Shown piece after piece: positions 35,273-42,832 of a DNA stretch of 64,000 nucleotides. The first letter of the stretch is position 1, and every line of letters begins with the position of its first letter. The notes beneath the pieces were generated by a model. That model was given only the letters and a program-made list of their open reading frames with translations, was not told where the DNA came from and ran no database searches. The stretch is taken from contig CAYPIE010000005.1 of assembly GCA_964410665.1 (NCBI GenBank), positions 97,212-161,211 on the forward strand. The letters run 5' to 3'. The DNA comes from CAYPIE01 sp964410665 (GTDB taxonomy: Bacteria > Planctomycetota > Planctomycetia > Gemmatales > Gemmataceae). Both the position numbers and the translations under genes were made by a program.

Positions 35273-36766
35273 ATGTCGGTCGACTTGGTGCACTTTCTCG
35301 AACGGCTGGGCCAGCCGCGGATCTTGGTCCTTGGCGACCTAATGCTCGATCGTTACATCTGGGGCGATGCCGAGCGGATCAGCCAAGAAGCGCCCGTGGT
35401 CCTGTTACGCGCCGATCAACGCGAAGAACGCCTGGGCGGGGCGAGTAGCGTTGCCACGATGTTGCGGGCCCTAGAGGCCCGCGTACATCTGGCAGGTGTG
35501 GTGGGTGACGACAACGCTGGCCAACGCATCCGGCAACTTCTGGATGAACTGTGCGTGGACCAAACCGGAGTCATCCGCGACCCTAAGCGTCCAACCACGG
35601 TTAAAGAACGCTATATGGGTCGTGCTCAGGCGCGGCATCCCCAGCAGATGTTACGCGTCGACTATGAGACTCGAATGCCGCTTCAAGGTCGGCTCAGGGA
35701 GTCCTTGCTTGCCGAAGTGTTGGCGCAGCTGCCAACGATGGATCTGGTCTTAATCAGTGATTACGACAAAGGGGTGTGTACTTCTGAAGTACTCCATCAG
35801 GTGATCGCGGCAGCACGTCAGCTGAATATCCCCGTCCTCGCTGACCCGGTCCGTGGTAGCGATTATCGTCGCTACCATGGCTGCACTGCGCTCACCCCCA
35901 ATCGCCAGGAAGCGAGTCTGGCAACCGGACTGACAATCAGCAACTCCGAGGATGCATATCTTGCGGGCAAGACTTTATGTGCCCAACTCGATTTGGCAGC
36001 GGCGATCATCACGCTCGATAAGGATGGCATGCTGCTGGTCCAACCAGATGGCGAACCAAAACGGTATCCAACCAGACCGCGACAGGTCTATGACATCACC
36101 GGGGCAGGGGACATGGTTCTGAGTGTGCTGGGGGTGTGTCTTGCCGCCGGGGCAGATCATGACACCGCGATTCGCTTGGCCAACGTCGCCGGAGGATTAG
36201 AAGTGGAAAAAATCGGCGTTGCCCCGGTAACCCGAGCTGAGATTCTGCATGATCTGATGCATAGCGGTGCTGGACTGGCGGAACCTGAGCGTCGTGATGG
36301 GAAACTGATGGCATTGCCGGCGTTGCTTGGCGAACTCGAAATGCGTCGACGGCACGGTCAGCGGGTTGCCTTTACGAATGGCTGCTTCGATATTCTTCAC
36401 GCCGGGCACGTTCAGTACCTGTGCGAGGCCCAGGCTCAAGCCGATCTTCTCGTGGTGGGTCTGAATACTGATGACTCGGTGCGTCGGCTCAAAGGACAGG
36501 ATCGACCTCTCAATGCACTCGATGCTCGGGCTTTGGTGTTGGCCGGGTTAAGGTATGTCGATTACCTCACCATCTTCGATTCGCCGACTCCCATCGAGTT
36601 GATCGAGGCGATTCGCCCCGATGTTCTCGTCAAAGGCGCGGACTATCGCAAAGAAGAGGTAGTCGGGGCCAGTTTAGTGGAGTCCTATGGGGGTCGTGTC
36701 CACCTGGCTCCACTGCGCCCAGGATTCTCGAGCTCCCATCTGCTCAAGCAACTTCAGGTGGCCTGA
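35273..36766 (+). CDS. hldE: Bifunctional heptose-7-phosphate kinase / heptose-1-phosphate adenylyltransferase (HldE)
   Basis: A 497-residue two-domain enzyme for ADP-heptose synthesis. The N-terminal PfkB-type kinase (about 1-325) shows VLGDLMLDRYIWGDAERISQ, LGGASSVATML and DITGAGDMVLSVLG with the catalytic Asp. The C-terminal nucleotidyltransferase (about 355-497) shows FTNGCFDILHAGHVQYL, VGLNTDDSVRRLKG and DVLVKGADYRKEEVVGA. Its stop overlaps the waaF start (TGATG). It supplies the donor for the next gene's heptosyltransferase. Confidence 0.96.
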   Translation: MSVDLVHFLERLGQPRILVLGDLMLDRYIWGDAERISQEAPVVLLRADQREERLGGASSVATMLRALEARVHLAGVVGDDNAGQRIRQLLDELCVDQTGVIRDPKRPTTVKERYMGRAQARHPQQMLRVDYETRMPLQGRLRESLLAEVLAQLPTMDLVLISDYDKGVCTSEVLHQVIAAARQLNIPVLADPVRGSDYRRYHGCTALTPNRQEASLATGLTISNSEDAYLAGKTLCAQLDLAAAIITLDKDGMLLVQPDGEPKRYPTRPRQVYDITGAGDMVLSVLGVCLAAGADHDTAIRLANVAGGLEVEKIGVAPVTRAEILHDLMHSGAGLAEPERRDGKLMALPALLGELEMRRRHGQRVAFTNGCFDILHAGHVQYLCEAQAQADLLVVGLNTDDSVRRLKGQDRPLNALDARALVLAGLRYVDYLTIFDSPTPIELIEAIRPDVLVKGADYRKEEVVGASLVESYGGRVHLAPLRPGFSSSHLLKQLQVA

Positions 36767-37833
36767 TGGCTGCAATTGCCGTGTTCCTACCCAATTGGGT
36801 CGGCGATGTGGTCATGGCCACCCCTGCTATCCGCGCGCTGCGGCAACGTTATGCCAATTCTCACTTGCTGGGAATCTGCCGGCCATACGTCGCGGATGTA
36901 CTGAGTGGGAATCCGTGGTTTGATCAGCTGTTTCTCAGCAAAAAGGCGTCCCTTGGGAACGGCGGACTGGTTCCGATCATCCGTGCATTACGCAGCCAAC
37001 CGATCGACTTGGCTGTACTGCTTCCGAATTCTCTCCGCTCCGCATTCGCGGCGTGGCTGGGTGGGTGTCGGGTCCGAGTCGGTTACGCATGGCATGGCCG
37101 GGGAGCACTGTTAACTCGTAGCTTGAATCCCCGGCGTGATCACCGGGGCCGACGCCAACCCAGCCCGATCATCGATGCCTATAATCGGCTGGCACAAGCT
37201 GCGGGCGCTGCGGACCCGGGTTATCAGATGGAGTTATTCACCCCCCGATGGGATCAAGAGGAGGCCGACCGGGTGTGGCGTACCGCAGGATGGGCCCCCA
37301 CCACCGAGGTCGTGGGGATCAATCCCGGGGCGGCCTATGGCGCGGCCAAGTTCTGGCCGATGGAGTACTGGGTTACCCTGGCCCAACAGTTGGTCGATAC
37401 CCGTGGCTGTGGCCTGTTAGTCCTGTGTGGCCCGAAGGAACAAGACCTGGCTCGTCACATCGTTGCTCAGGTGCAACGTCCCGGTGTGCATACTTTGGCC
37501 GCGCATCGGATCTCGCTGGGATTGACCAAGGCCTGTGTGCAGCGACTCGCTCTGTTAGTGACCACCGATAGTGGGCCACGTCACTTCGGCACCGCCTTTG
37601 ATCGGCCGGTACTCACCTTGTTTGGACCGACACACATTGCCTGGACCGAAACCTATCATCCGCGCTCGATCAATCTGCAACAGTCTGTGCCATGCGGGCC
37701 GTGCCAGCTTCGCGTCTGTCCTCTCGACCATCGCTGCATGCGCGAGCTTACCCCACAAGCAGTGTTCGAGCAATGCTACCGTCTGCTGCAGCGCTACCCG
37801 TGGCAACAGGAGACTTTTCGGCATGCAGGTTAG
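36766..37833 (+). CDS. waaF: ADP-heptose:LPS heptosyltransferase (WaaF-like, GT9)
   Basis: A 355-residue GT9 glycosyltransferase adding heptose to the LPS inner core. Motifs include VFLPNWVGDVVMATPAIRAL, INPGAAYGAAKFWPMEYW and TTDSGPRHFGTAFDRPVLTL, the last with the ADP-binding D-G-H element. GPTHIAWTETYHPR is typical for the RfaF group. It overlaps hldE by one base and the following kinase gene by 11 bases. Heptosyltransferase II versus I cannot be settled here; RfaF-like sequence favours II. Confidence 0.92.
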   Translation: MAAIAVFLPNWVGDVVMATPAIRALRQRYANSHLLGICRPYVADVLSGNPWFDQLFLSKKASLGNGGLVPIIRALRSQPIDLAVLLPNSLRSAFAAWLGGCRVRVGYAWHGRGALLTRSLNPRRDHRGRRQPSPIIDAYNRLAQAAGAADPGYQMELFTPRWDQEEADRVWRTAGWAPTTEVVGINPGAAYGAAKFWPMEYWVTLAQQLVDTRGCGLLVLCGPKEQDLARHIVAQVQRPGVHTLAAHRISLGLTKACVQRLALLVTTDSGPRHFGTAFDRPVLTLFGPTHIAWTETYHPRSINLQQSVPCGPCQLRVCPLDHRCMRELTPQAVFEQCYRLLQRYPWQQETFRHAG

Positions 37834-39304
37834 CGCCGGTCGCGAGCGGATCGTTCAGGTTGGCCCTCCGGGCAGCCTTCGGGTTACCCCGGACGGTGCG
37901 GGGTTGTTCTCCCTTTGGGGGCTCACCACCCCCGAAGCGTTTCTCGATTTGCCTGGGATTATTCTGAGTGGCCACACGGACCGGCATGTTCTGCGGGTTC
38001 AATTACCTGATGGTCGTGTAGGCTACCTAAAACGTGAACACCGCGTTCCTTGGCGAACCCGATTCAAGCACTGGATGGAAGGTTTCGGCTGGGCGAGCAA
38101 ATCCGAGCGCGAAAGAATTCTGCTCGACGAGCTGTCGGCGAGTCATTTACATGCCCCACGCTGGCTCGCTTGTGGTGAGGATCGCCTAGGGCGTGCGTTT
38201 CTGTTGATCGATGGGGAGCGTGCGTACGTCGATTTGCCCAGCTTGCTTCAACGAGTCACGCCCCACGAACGCGAGATTGTCCTGACAGCGGTGGCCCGGC
38301 ATCTCGCCCGAGTCCATGGGTCAGGTTTCCGCCATCGAGATTTAGTGGCGAAACATGTCCTGATTGAGCCAGCGAGTGATGCGATCTGTCTGATCGACTG
38401 GCAGCGGGGCTATCGTACCCGCTTGGTCTCTTGGAAACATCGCTGTCAGGAGTTAAGTCGACTGTATGCCTCGCTAGCAGGCGACCTGGTACCCGCGGAG
38501 TTGTTCACCCACCTGGTCCGCGTCTATCTCCGGGAGGTGGGAAAAAAAGCGGGCGCGTTGCCCCATCTGCCTACCTTTCTTCAGACCCTCGAAGAGTCTG
38601 CCGGCCGCGAACGCCCGCGTTACCAACACCTCGGTAGGCACATACCGGAACAACCTCTTGAGTGGCTGGATGGGGAGGCGATTTGTGTTGCTCCCAGCTT
38701 TCGGCGGGAAATCGAACACCCCGAGCTTTGGCAACACCTTCAACCAGGACCGACCTGGTTGAAGGTGCAAACCCGGAAGTTGGTGTTGCCCATCTCGGGA
38801 ATCCCGGCCCAACTGACCCGACGGGTGACGCGCCTGAACTGGTCGCGCGGATGGTGTTGGCTCCGCGATCGTCGCTGGCGTTCTCCAGAACTGCAACAGG
38901 CACGTCTGTTGTTCCACCTTGAGCGACATGGGATCCTCGCCCCCACCCTTATTTCGTTCGGCCAGCGGCAGGTAGGGCAGTTGGTCTACTCATATCTGTT
39001 ATTCTTGAATTCCATGACACCCTGTGGTATCGAACAAGCTTGTCCGCAACAGTTGGCCCAGCTTTTGTATCAACTCCACGTGGCCAATGTGCTGTTGCGG
39101 CCAGAGCGTAACACGCAACAGCTGCTTGGCATCGAGGGCGATCGCTTGGGGATTGCCCAGCTAACGAGTTTGCAGCGTGGTCGTCGTACTTCGCACGCAC
39201 AGCGGCAGGCCGATCTTCGCTGCGTACTACGATGCTTGGGTCCAGACCGGGCCAAGCGTTGCTCGGCGGCTTATGAGTCAGCCCGAAAGGGGGCTCAGGC
39301 TTGA
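37823..39304 (+). CDS. LPS core kinase (WaaP/RfaP-like) with C-terminal pseudokinase half
   Basis: A 493-residue protein made of two kinase-like halves. The first (about 40-230) has YLKRE with the ATP-site Lys, HRDLVAKHVLI with the catalytic Asp, and LIDWQRG as the metal-binding element, as in WaaP/RfaP heptose kinases. The second (about 300-490) repeats the pattern (GIAQLTSLQRGRR against ICLIDWQRGYR) but has lost the metal-binding Asp and any HRD, so it looks like a pseudokinase. The start at 37823 (MQVSAGRERIVQV) follows AGGAGA inside the waaF end. It overlaps the next kinase by one base. Confidence 0.8.
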   Translation: MQVSAGRERIVQVGPPGSLRVTPDGAGLFSLWGLTTPEAFLDLPGIILSGHTDRHVLRVQLPDGRVGYLKREHRVPWRTRFKHWMEGFGWASKSERERILLDELSASHLHAPRWLACGEDRLGRAFLLIDGERAYVDLPSLLQRVTPHEREIVLTAVARHLARVHGSGFRHRDLVAKHVLIEPASDAICLIDWQRGYRTRLVSWKHRCQELSRLYASLAGDLVPAELFTHLVRVYLREVGKKAGALPHLPTFLQTLEESAGRERPRYQHLGRHIPEQPLEWLDGEAICVAPSFRREIEHPELWQHLQPGPTWLKVQTRKLVLPISGIPAQLTRRVTRLNWSRGWCWLRDRRWRSPELQQARLLFHLERHGILAPTLISFGQRQVGQLVYSYLLFLNSMTPCGIEQACPQQLAQLLYQLHVANVLLRPERNTQQLLGIEGDRLGIAQLTSLQRGRRTSHAQRQADLRCVLRCLGPDRAKRCSAAYESARKGAQA

Positions 39305-40200
39305 TGGCCCGACTCGCTCCGCTGATCCTGGACCGGCATACGCCCACAGTACGGTCGCGGTTTGTGTGCCGACCGGAGTGGGAGTTTTTTGCAGGCCCTG
39401 ACTGGCAAGATCGCATCCTTGAGCTTCAACTTGGCGATCGCTACCATGCAAAACAAGGCCGCTCGATCGCCCGTTGGACGTTGACTGCAGGCCGTCGACG
39501 CTTGGTAGTTTATCTTAAGCGCCACTATCGACTGCCTCGCTGGCAGGGGTATCTTTCTCGACTGTTCCCAGGCAAAACCTTCTCACCAGGGATGCAAGAG
39601 TGGCACAACCTCAACTGGGCCGCAGCTCAAGGGATCCCAGTGCCGCGGCCTTGGGCAGCTGGAGAGTGGGTAGGTCCGAGTGGACGACTGCAATCCTTTT
39701 TGGCTGTCGAGGAACTCACCGGGATGCTGCCCCTGCATGAGGCCATTCCTCTTGCGGCAACACGGCTGTCCACCGAGTCATTCTCTGCCTGGAAAGCAGG
39801 GCTTGCGTGCGAGATGGCCCGGCTGGTGGCCAAGTTACATCGACTTAGCATCTTTCATAAAGATCTCTATCTTTGTCACTTTTATCTACTGCAAGCATGG
39901 ACCGAACGGATCCCTGACCAGTGGCAAGGGAGGCTGTACCTGATCGATTTTCATCGTTTGGGTCGTCATCGAATCACTTCTCCCTGGTGGCAGGTCAAGG
40001 ACCTGGCCCAGTTGCAGTACTCAACGACAACCCTCCCAGTCACTGCAAAAGATGTTGATGTATTTTGGAAGGTATATCTTGAGCACCGGTCGTTGTCCTC
40101 GCCGTCGGTGGGCTTGATGGCACGGTCAATTCGCTGGAAGTGCGACCGCTACCTCAAGCACAATCGGAAACGCCTGCGGGGGTTGCCCGCGAAGGAGTGA
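39304..40200 (+). CDS. waaP: LPS core heptose kinase, WaaP family
   Basis: A 298-residue kinase closely fitting WaaP: VVYLKRHYRLPRWQGYL near the N-terminus, FHKDLYLCHFYLLQ as the catalytic loop, and LYLIDFHRLGRH as the metal-binding element, all with the usual WaaP wording. It would phosphorylate inner-core heptose using ATP. The ATG at 39304 overlaps the stop of the preceding kinase (TGATGG). The following glycosyltransferase begins 3 bases after its stop. Two WaaP-like kinases in tandem suggest phosphorylation at two core positions. Confidence 0.88.
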   Translation: MARLAPLILDRHTPTVRSRFVCRPEWEFFAGPDWQDRILELQLGDRYHAKQGRSIARWTLTAGRRRLVVYLKRHYRLPRWQGYLSRLFPGKTFSPGMQEWHNLNWAAAQGIPVPRPWAAGEWVGPSGRLQSFLAVEELTGMLPLHEAIPLAATRLSTESFSAWKAGLACEMARLVAKLHRLSIFHKDLYLCHFYLLQAWTERIPDQWQGRLYLIDFHRLGRHRITSPWWQVKDLAQLQYSTTTLPVTAKDVDVFWKVYLEHRSLSSPSVGLMARSIRWKCDRYLKHNRKRLRGLPAKE

Positions 40201-40203
40201 TGT

Positions 40204-41373
40204 ATGCGGATTGCCCTGTGTTATCACAGTGTGCTGCCCGCCCGAGGGGGGTGTGAGACGTACATCGCGGACCTGTCTCGACGACTTGCCCGCGATGGCC
40301 ATTCGGTCCACTTATACGCCTGTCAATGGGATGCCGGTGCACTGCCATTGGGGATGCACTATCATCGAATCACCATCGGCAAGGTGCCGCGCTTTCTGCG
40401 GCCTTGGCGTTTTGCCCAGGCATGTGAAGAAGCTCTGCAATCCCAGGCGTATGACGTGACCATGGGCTTCGATAAAACCTGGGGCCAGGATATCCTCTAC
40501 CCACAGGGGGGTGTGCACCGGGCCTCGGCAGCGCACAATCTTCTCAAGTTTCGCTCGAGCTGGTTGCGTCGCGCGAGCCACCTGCTTAAATATGCCGATC
40601 CGGCGAGCTGGTCGTTCGCCTGGCTGGAACAGAAGCAGTATTGTCCCATGCCCCGACCACGGATTTTGGTCAATAGCCGCATGGTTCGGGGTCACTTTGA
40701 ACAATACTATGACATCGCCCCAGAACAAATCGAGGTGTTGCCCAGCGCGATTGATCCCAACCGCTTCGCCGCCGCTGATCGTCCGGCTCGCCGTGATGCC
40801 CAGCGTGCGGCCTGGAATGTCGAGCCGGAGACCCCCGTGGGTCTATTTGTGGCCATGAATTACCGCTTGAAGGGCCTCAAGCCGCTGCTTTATGCGTTGG
40901 CAAGAGTAGCCAAATCACAGCAACTGCATTTGGCCGTTGTCGGAAACCCGCGTCTTGAGTCTTACCAACGCTTGGCCCATCAACTCAACATTGCCGATCG
41001 GGTACGGTTCCTGGGCTTTCGGGCATCGCCGCGGGATGCGTACTTTGCGGCAGACTTCCTCGTGCATCCAACGTTTTATGATCCGTGTAGCCTGGTCGTG
41101 CTCGAGGGTCTGGCTTGCGGCTTACCCATCATCACCACCCGTTACAATGGTGCTGCGGAACTCATGTCTCCACCCGCCGAGGGGATCGTCATTGACGATC
41201 CGCATCATGCGGGTGCCTTGGCCGAAGCGTTGGGCCGAATGACCGACTCATCGTATCGCCAAAGTTGTAGTCAACAGGCCCGGCGTACTGCCAGTCGCTG
41301 GACTTTTGAGGAGCATTACCAACGGTTGCTGAAAGTGTTCGAGCAGGTGGCCCGTCAGCGGCTGGCAGCCTAA
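40204..41373 (+). CDS. Glycosyltransferase family 4 (WaaG-like core glycosyltransferase)
   Basis: A 389-residue GT4 enzyme. The N-terminal acceptor domain begins MRIALCYHSVLPARGGCETY, and IEVLPSAIDPNRF starts the second domain. The donor-binding region has FLVHPTFYDPCSLVVLEGLACGLP, with the E-x7-E type motif. The wording matches WaaG, which adds the first hexose to heptose II. Operon position after two WaaP-like kinases supports an LPS core role. The sugar donor is not known. Confidence 0.88.
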   Translation: MRIALCYHSVLPARGGCETYIADLSRRLARDGHSVHLYACQWDAGALPLGMHYHRITIGKVPRFLRPWRFAQACEEALQSQAYDVTMGFDKTWGQDILYPQGGVHRASAAHNLLKFRSSWLRRASHLLKYADPASWSFAWLEQKQYCPMPRPRILVNSRMVRGHFEQYYDIAPEQIEVLPSAIDPNRFAAADRPARRDAQRAAWNVEPETPVGLFVAMNYRLKGLKPLLYALARVAKSQQLHLAVVGNPRLESYQRLAHQLNIADRVRFLGFRASPRDAYFAADFLVHPTFYDPCSLVVLEGLACGLPIITTRYNGAAELMSPPAEGIVIDDPHHAGALAEALGRMTDSSYRQSCSQQARRTASRWTFEEHYQRLLKVFEQVARQRLAA

Positions 41374-41417
41374 GATCAATGCCATAGGGTTGGGCGAACG
41401 GTGTGGGAGATTGATCC

Positions 41418-42659
41418 GTGGCATGGCTTTTGCCAGGATTGTGGATCTTGCTGGCTTATCTGATTGGGGCCATCCCGTTTGGCTATCTGGTCGGTCGCTG
41501 GCGTGGTGTCAATATTTTCGATCATGGTAGTGGCAACATTGGAGCGACCAATGTTGGCCGGGTCCTCGGCCCGGGGTATGGGGTTTTCGTGTTTTGTCTG
41601 GATTGTATGAAGGGGGCTGGGGCGGTTGCGCTGATCGCATGGCTGGGGAGTCACCAGTGGGCAACGGCCCCTCCGGAGCGGTTACCTTCTGGGACCCTCA
41701 AGGTTCTCGCGGCCATCGCTGCTTTCCTTGGAAACCTCTACCCTATTTACTTGGGTTTTCGCGGTGGCAAAGGAATCGCCACCGGGTTAGGAATTGTGCT
41801 GGTGCTGGTGCCACTACCAGCCATTCTTGCCTTATTGACCTGGGTCACCGTGGCCAGTGTAAGCCGGTGGGTATCGCTGGCGTCTCTAGCGGCGGTAGTG
41901 GTACTCTGTGTTGCTCGATTGGGGTTCACGGCGGAGCCTTGGAGCAGTACGCAGCAGACGGTGTCCCTGTTCTGCTTGGGTGGCACGCTGCTGGTTTTTC
42001 TGAGACATCGGACCAATGTTCGCCGCCTGATGGCAGGAACGGAAAATCGCTGGGAAGACCGACCGAGGTATCGCATCATGAGTAAGGTGCTGCATGTTCT
42101 GGCGGTGAGCCTCTGGTTTGGCTCGGCGGTGTTTTTCAATTTCATTGCCGCGCCAACGATCTTTGCGAGCTTTGCCGAGGTGGTTCGGGAGGCACCGAGC
42201 GATCGGACCGCGGGCTTTCCGTTGCTTGACCAACCCCCGGAAAGCCGTGACGAAACGCAGCTGAAAAAGCTGGCCAATGCCCTGGCCGGAGCCGCGGTTG
42301 GTCCGTTGTTTCCCATCTTTTTTGGCTTGCAAGCGATCTGTGCAGGGATTGTGCTCGTCACCGCGATCGGCTGGTGCCTCCGCTATCCGCAGCGCGTTCA
42401 CCGGGTACGCGCCTGGTTTGCCGGGTTGGCGGCTTTGACGGTGGGTATCGGTTGGTGGCTTTCCGAACGCGTGTCGCTACTCCGGGTGGAACGCTATAGC
42501 ACCGATCCTGCTGTGGCCCAGGCCGCGCAAGATGCCTTTGGTCCTTGGCATTTGGTCAGTCTACTCTTGAGCTTTTTGACTGCACTTCTCGCTTTGGGGA
42601 TTGTCCTGATGGCTGCTAGCCTTCCCGAATCGAAGGATGGTCCGAACGCGCGCAGCTAG
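41418..42659 (+). CDS. plsY: Glycerol-3-phosphate acyltransferase PlsY fused to a DUF4149-like membrane domain
   Basis: A 413-residue membrane protein. Residues about 1-205 are PlsY, which makes lysophosphatidate from acyl phosphate and glycerol-3-phosphate: AYLIGAIPFGYLVGRW, GSGNIGATNVGRVLG, LDCMKGAGAV, GFRGGKGIATGLG and FLRHRTNVRRLMAGTE are its three active-site loops and end. Residues about 215-405 add four further helices starting MSKVLHVLAVSLWFGSAVFF, like the DUF4149 family. Ordinary PlsY ends after the first part. The GTG at 41418 follows GGGAG. It is the last gene of the envelope operon, and the fusion is not split by any stop. Confidence 0.88.
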   Translation: MAWLLPGLWILLAYLIGAIPFGYLVGRWRGVNIFDHGSGNIGATNVGRVLGPGYGVFVFCLDCMKGAGAVALIAWLGSHQWATAPPERLPSGTLKVLAAIAAFLGNLYPIYLGFRGGKGIATGLGIVLVLVPLPAILALLTWVTVASVSRWVSLASLAAVVVLCVARLGFTAEPWSSTQQTVSLFCLGGTLLVFLRHRTNVRRLMAGTENRWEDRPRYRIMSKVLHVLAVSLWFGSAVFFNFIAAPTIFASFAEVVREAPSDRTAGFPLLDQPPESRDETQLKKLANALAGAAVGPLFPIFFGLQAICAGIVLVTAIGWCLRYPQRVHRVRAWFAGLAALTVGIGWWLSERVSLLRVERYSTDPAVAQAAQDAFGPWHLVSLLLSFLTALLALGIVLMAASLPESKDGPNARS

Positions 42660-42832
42660 CTTTTGAGCCCAGGGCAACACGTCGGCCACCCACTCTGGAG
42701 GGATTTTAGCGATCCCAGACGCAGATCCGGGCCCCACTCAACGGTCAGGTGAGTTGGCGAGCTCCTTCCTAGCTGGCATGATTACGGTTGATCGTTCTTG
42801 CACCGTTGTGATTCACCCCGGTGAGGTTGCTC

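Noticed and set aside
37571..37822. Upstream extension of the first LPS kinase frame
   Set aside because: It overlaps the conserved waaF C-terminus; the start at 37823 has a good ribosome-binding site.
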